Position numbers and translations under genes: made by a program
Part shown: positions 6,392 to 8,682 of the stretch, one piece after another
Layout: every line of letters starts with the position of its first letter
Numbering within the stretch: position 1 is the first letter of the stretch
Notes under the pieces: model-generated
The model's database searches: none
Told to the model about the DNA's origin: nothing
The model's input: only the letters and a program-made list of their open reading frames with translations
Assembly (NCBI GenBank): GCA_017998575.1
Contig: JAGOCV010000167.1
Span: 1 to 8,682 of the forward strand
Length of the DNA: 8,682 nt
Direction: 5' to 3'
DNA from: Burkholderiaceae bacterium
GTDB lineage: Bacteria > Pseudomonadota > Gammaproteobacteria > Burkholderiales > Burkholderiaceae

Positions 6392-7762
6392 ATGAGCTGG
6401 AACCACAAAGTCGTCTGGAGCGAAGGGCTCTTTCTGCTGCCGCAGCTCTTCCAGCAACAGGAACGCTACCTCGAGCATTTCGCGCACCGTCGCGCGGCGC
6501 CGCTGTCGCCGTTCTTCTGGGGCTTCTCGCACTACCGCATCGACCCCGAATCGCTGGGCCTGGGCAAGCTCGTGCTGTCCTCGGCCGCCGGCCTCTTCAG
6601 CGACGGCACGCCCTTCAGCGTGCCCGCCGAAAGCCCGCCGCCGCCGCCCCTGGCCGTGCGGCCCGAGCACCTGCAGGAAGTCATCTACCTGGCCCTGCCC
6701 AGCCGCGTGCCGAATGGTGAAGAAACCACCTTCGGCGAGACCGGCCCCGACGGCCAGGTGCGCGAGGCGGCCGGCTCGCTGGCCCGCAACAGCGTGCACG
6801 ACGTGGACCTGCGCGACGCCAACTCCATCGGCCAGGGGCCGCGGCCCGTGCAACTGGGCCAGTTGCGTCTGCGCCTCTTGCCCCACAAGGAACTCACCAG
6901 CGCCTGGATGGGCCTGCCGCTGGCACGCGTCACCGCCATCCGTGGCGACGGCAGCATCGAGATCGAACCCACCCTGCTGCCCCCCGTCAACGTGCTGGGC
7001 GCCAGCGCCATGCTGCTCGAATGGGCCAGCCAGCTGCACGGCACGGCGCGGCTGCGCGCCCAGTCGCTGGCCGACCGCCTGACCGGCGCGCAAGGGCAGG
7101 GCGCGCAGGCCGCCGAGGTGGGCGACTACCTCATGCTGCAGCTGCTCAACCGCTACGAGGCCGAGCTCGACGCGCTGCTCGCCGTGAAAGACGCGCCGCC
7201 CGAGCACCTGCACCGCCTGCTCAGAACGCTGGGCGCCGAACTCTCCACCTACGCGCGCCCCGGCACCCGCCGCCCCGCCGACGTGCCGCGCTACGACCAC
7301 GCCAACCCCTACGCCAGCTTCAAGCCGCTGGTGGAAGAAGTGCGCGAACTGCTCAACGCCGTGCTGGTGCGCAGCGCCCAGCGCATCGACCTCGCCGTCA
7401 AGCCCCACGGCCTGCGCACCGCCAGCGTCGACCCGGCCACGCTGGCCGGCTTTCAGGCCCTGGTGCTTACCGTGCGCGCGCAGCTGCCGCTGGAACAACT
7501 GGCCACGCAGTTCCCGGCCCAGGCCAAGTTCGGCCCGGCAGAGCGCTTGCCCGAACTCGTGCGCCTGCACCTGCCTGGCCTGCACCTGGCCAGCCTGCCC
7601 GTGCCTCCGCGGCAGATCCCGTATTCGGCCGGCACCGTGTACTTCCAGATCGAGCCCCGCGGCGCGCTGTGGCAGCAGCTCGTCGCGCACGGCGGCATGG
7701 CGCTGCATGTGGCGGGGGAGATACCGGGGCTGGGGGTGGAACTGTGGGGCGTGCGCGAGTGA
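6392..7762 (+). CDS. tssK: TssK, T6SS baseplate adaptor
   Basis: 456-aa TssK (VasE/ImpJ family), a trimeric cytoplasmic protein that links the TssEFG baseplate wedges to the TssL/TssM membrane complex and resembles phage receptor-binding proteins. The N-terminus MSWNHKVVWSEGLFLLPQLF, then QQERYLE and FFWGFSHYRID, is the family hallmark and fixes the start at 6392. The frame is open much further upstream (to 5774), but that part is the antisense-frame shadow of tssJ. Middle and C-terminal blocks include LEWASQLHGTARLRAQSLADR, YDHANPYASFKPLVEEVREL and a C-terminal PGLGVELWGVRE. Length is typical. There is a 55-nt gap after tssJ, and no Shine-Dalgarno-like purine run precedes the ATG, unlike most neighbours. 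Confidence 0.96.
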   Translation: MSWNHKVVWSEGLFLLPQLFQQQERYLEHFAHRRAAPLSPFFWGFSHYRIDPESLGLGKLVLSSAAGLFSDGTPFSVPAESPPPPPLAVRPEHLQEVIYLALPSRVPNGEETTFGETGPDGQVREAAGSLARNSVHDVDLRDANSIGQGPRPVQLGQLRLRLLPHKELTSAWMGLPLARVTAIRGDGSIEIEPTLLPPVNVLGASAMLLEWASQLHGTARLRAQSLADRLTGAQGQGAQAAEVGDYLMLQLLNRYEAELDALLAVKDAPPEHLHRLLRTLGAELSTYARPGTRRPADVPRYDHANPYASFKPLVEEVRELLNAVLVRSAQRIDLAVKPHGLRTASVDPATLAGFQALVLTVRAQLPLEQLATQFPAQAKFGPAERLPELVRLHLPGLHLASLPVPPRQIPYSAGTVYFQIEPRGALWQQLVAHGGMALHVAGEIPGLGVELWGVRE

Positions 7763-7782
7763 CGCGCTGCCATCGATCAACG

Positions 7783-7789
7783 AAAGGAG
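7783..7789 (+). promoter_or_regulatory. Ribosome binding site of the PAAR gene
   Basis: AAAGGAG lies 7 nt before the ATG at 7797. It selects this start over the in-frame extension back to 7707, which would lie inside the end of tssK. Confidence 0.75.
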
Positions 7790-7796
7790 CAACGAC

Positions 7797-8078
7797 ATGA
7801 CGAGACGAATCATCGTGGTGGGAGACGGCGGCAGTCATGCGGGTGCGCGGGTGATATCCGGCTCGCCCCACGACACCATCGAGGGCCGGGCCGTCGCACG
7901 CAAGGGCGATCTGGTGGACTGCCCGCAGCGCTATCCCGGCGGCAAGCCGCATGGCATCAACCGCATCGTCGAAGGCTCCCTCAACGACCTGCTCGACGGC
8001 GTACCCCTAGCCCTGGAAGGACATCGCACCGAATGCGGGTGCGTGCTGGTCGGCTCGGTTCCCGACGCCGTCCTCTGA
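7797..8078 (+). CDS. PAAR-domain spike-tip protein
   Basis: 93-aa PAAR-repeat protein, the cone that sharpens the VgrG spike and can carry effectors. The PAAR pattern is clear: SHAGARVISGSP (residues 13-24), IEGRAVARKGDLVDCP (about 28-43), INRIVEGS (54-61), then EGHRTECGCVLVGS (74-87). Candidate zinc ligands are H14, C42, H52 and C80, with H76 and C82 as alternatives; family structures use a mix of His and Cys to hold one zinc. The protein ends about ten residues after the last motif, so there is no C-terminal toxin domain and it is a tip only. A good Shine-Dalgarno sits at 7783-7789. It is sandwiched between tssK and vgrG, with a 34-nt gap before and 20 nt after, so it probably tips the VgrG encoded next. 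Confidence 0.92.
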   Translation: MTRRIIVVGDGGSHAGARVISGSPHDTIEGRAVARKGDLVDCPQRYPGGKPHGINRIVEGSLNDLLDGVPLALEGHRTECGCVLVGSVPDAVL

Positions 8079-8098
8079 TTCCTCGGAGCAAGCCCACC

Positions 8099-8682
8099 AT
8101 GCAGACGCACTTCAACGCCCAACCGCGCGCCCTCACACTGAGCGGCGCCGTCCTTGAGCAGGACGGCATCCCTCCCTTCGAAGTGACCTCGCTCGAAGGC
8201 GAAGAGGCCATCAACAGCCTGTTCGAGTACCGCCTTGTCGTGCAGACCCCTGAGCGCGAGCCGGGCCGGGCCCCCTGGCAGATCGATCTCGCGGCCCTCG
8301 TCGGCCAGCCACTGACCGTGCGGCTCGAACTCGAAGGCATGGGCACCTTCGAGGCCGGGGCTGCGGGCGCATCGGGCCGCGCCGGCCTCGGCGCCGGTGC
8401 GCGCGAGATCAGCGGCGCCGTGAGCGCCGTGCGCCGCCTGGGCAGCGACACGCGCCACCTCACGCTCGAGCTCACCCTGCGCCCCGGCCTGTGGGAAGCC
8501 ACCCTGGGCCACCGCCACCACCCCTTCCACGACCAGACGGTGGTCGAGGTGCTCGACGCCGTCCTGGGCCACTACCCCTGGCTCGTGGACAAACGCCTCA
8601 TCGAGACCTACCCCGTGCTCGATCTCGTCACCCAGTGCGGCGAGAGCGACTGGGACTTCTGCTGCCGCCTCATGGAGCAGTC
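8099..8682 (+). CDS. vgrG: VgrG/TssI spike protein, N-terminal part (runs off window)
   Basis: The first 194 codons of a VgrG, cut by the window edge with no stop. VgrG trimers form the spike on the Hcp tube, with a gp27-like base and a gp5-like beta-helix needle; only part of the gp27-like N-terminal region is visible. Diagnostic blocks are FEVTSLEGEEAINSLFEYRL (about 27-46), DLAALVGQPLTVRLEL (63-78), TLELTLRPGLWEATLGHRHH (122-141), and the strong VgrG hallmark FHDQTVVEVLDAVLGHYP (143-160) followed by TQCGESDWDFCCRLMEQ. A Gly/Ala-rich stretch at residues 85-101 looks like an inserted loop. The start is supported by GGAG at 8085-8088. Whether the C-terminus carries a DUF2345 or an effector extension cannot be seen here. 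Confidence 0.95.
   Translation, partial: MQTHFNAQPRALTLSGAVLEQDGIPPFEVTSLEGEEAINSLFEYRLVVQTPEREPGRAPWQIDLAALVGQPLTVRLELEGMGTFEAGAAGASGRAGLGAGAREISGAVSAVRRLGSDTRHLTLELTLRPGLWEATLGHRHHPFHDQTVVEVLDAVLGHYPWLVDKRLIETYPVLDLVTQCGESDWDFCCRLMEQ

Noticed and set aside
6371..7813. 480-codon minus-strand frame opposite tssK
   Set aside because: Same shadow pattern; TssK is clear on the + strand.
1..8682. CRISPR arrays, tRNA/rRNA genes, insertion sequences or phage genes
   Set aside because: No regularly spaced repeats, no tRNA or rRNA-like sequence, no transposase or terminal inverted repeats seen. The phage-like features are those of the T6SS itself.

Overview
The window is one end of a type VI secretion system (T6SS) locus, very probably from a Burkholderiales betaproteobacterium, with Comamonadaceae (Variovorax/Acidovorax-like) as the best guess. 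That guess rests on the very high GC content, strongly GC-ending codons, and the style of the TssC, Hcp, TssK and PAAR proteins. The taxonomic call is inference only; no marker gene is present.

Layout: positions 1-350 are a less GC-rich, gene-poor leader holding an operator-like palindrome (145-162). All confident genes then run on the + strand: tssH/clpV (351-3086), tssB (3083-3595), tssC (3653-5149), hcp/tssD (5273-5758), tssJ (5758-6336), tssK (6392-7762), a small PAAR protein (7797-8078), and the 5' part of vgrG/tssI (8099 to the window end). The genes are packed tightly, with a 4-nt overlap between clpV and tssB, a 1-nt overlap between hcp and tssJ, and other gaps of 20-57 nt. The exception is the 123-nt tssC-hcp gap, which holds two perfect GC-rich hairpins and a short tandem repeat just before a consensus Shine-Dalgarno sequence. 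This looks like one operon with a possible expression-tuning point in front of hcp.

How the genes work together: TssB and TssC form the contractile sheath around the Hcp tube. VgrG tipped with PAAR forms the spike. TssK is the baseplate adaptor that docks onto the membrane complex, of which TssJ is the outer-membrane lipoprotein. ClpV is the AAA+ ATPase that disassembles the contracted sheath for recycling. The other core components (TssA, E, F, G, L, M) and any VgrG-linked effector and immunity genes are not in the window and presumably lie beyond it, most likely downstream.

I found no convincing undescribed system. The gene content is a recognisable T6SS. The points worth a second look are regulatory (the upstream palindrome, the hcp leader structures, and tssK lacking a Shine-Dalgarno) and small protein-level oddities (a low-complexity insertion in ClpV, a Gly/Ala-rich insertion and clustered cysteines in VgrG, and a long TssJ leader).
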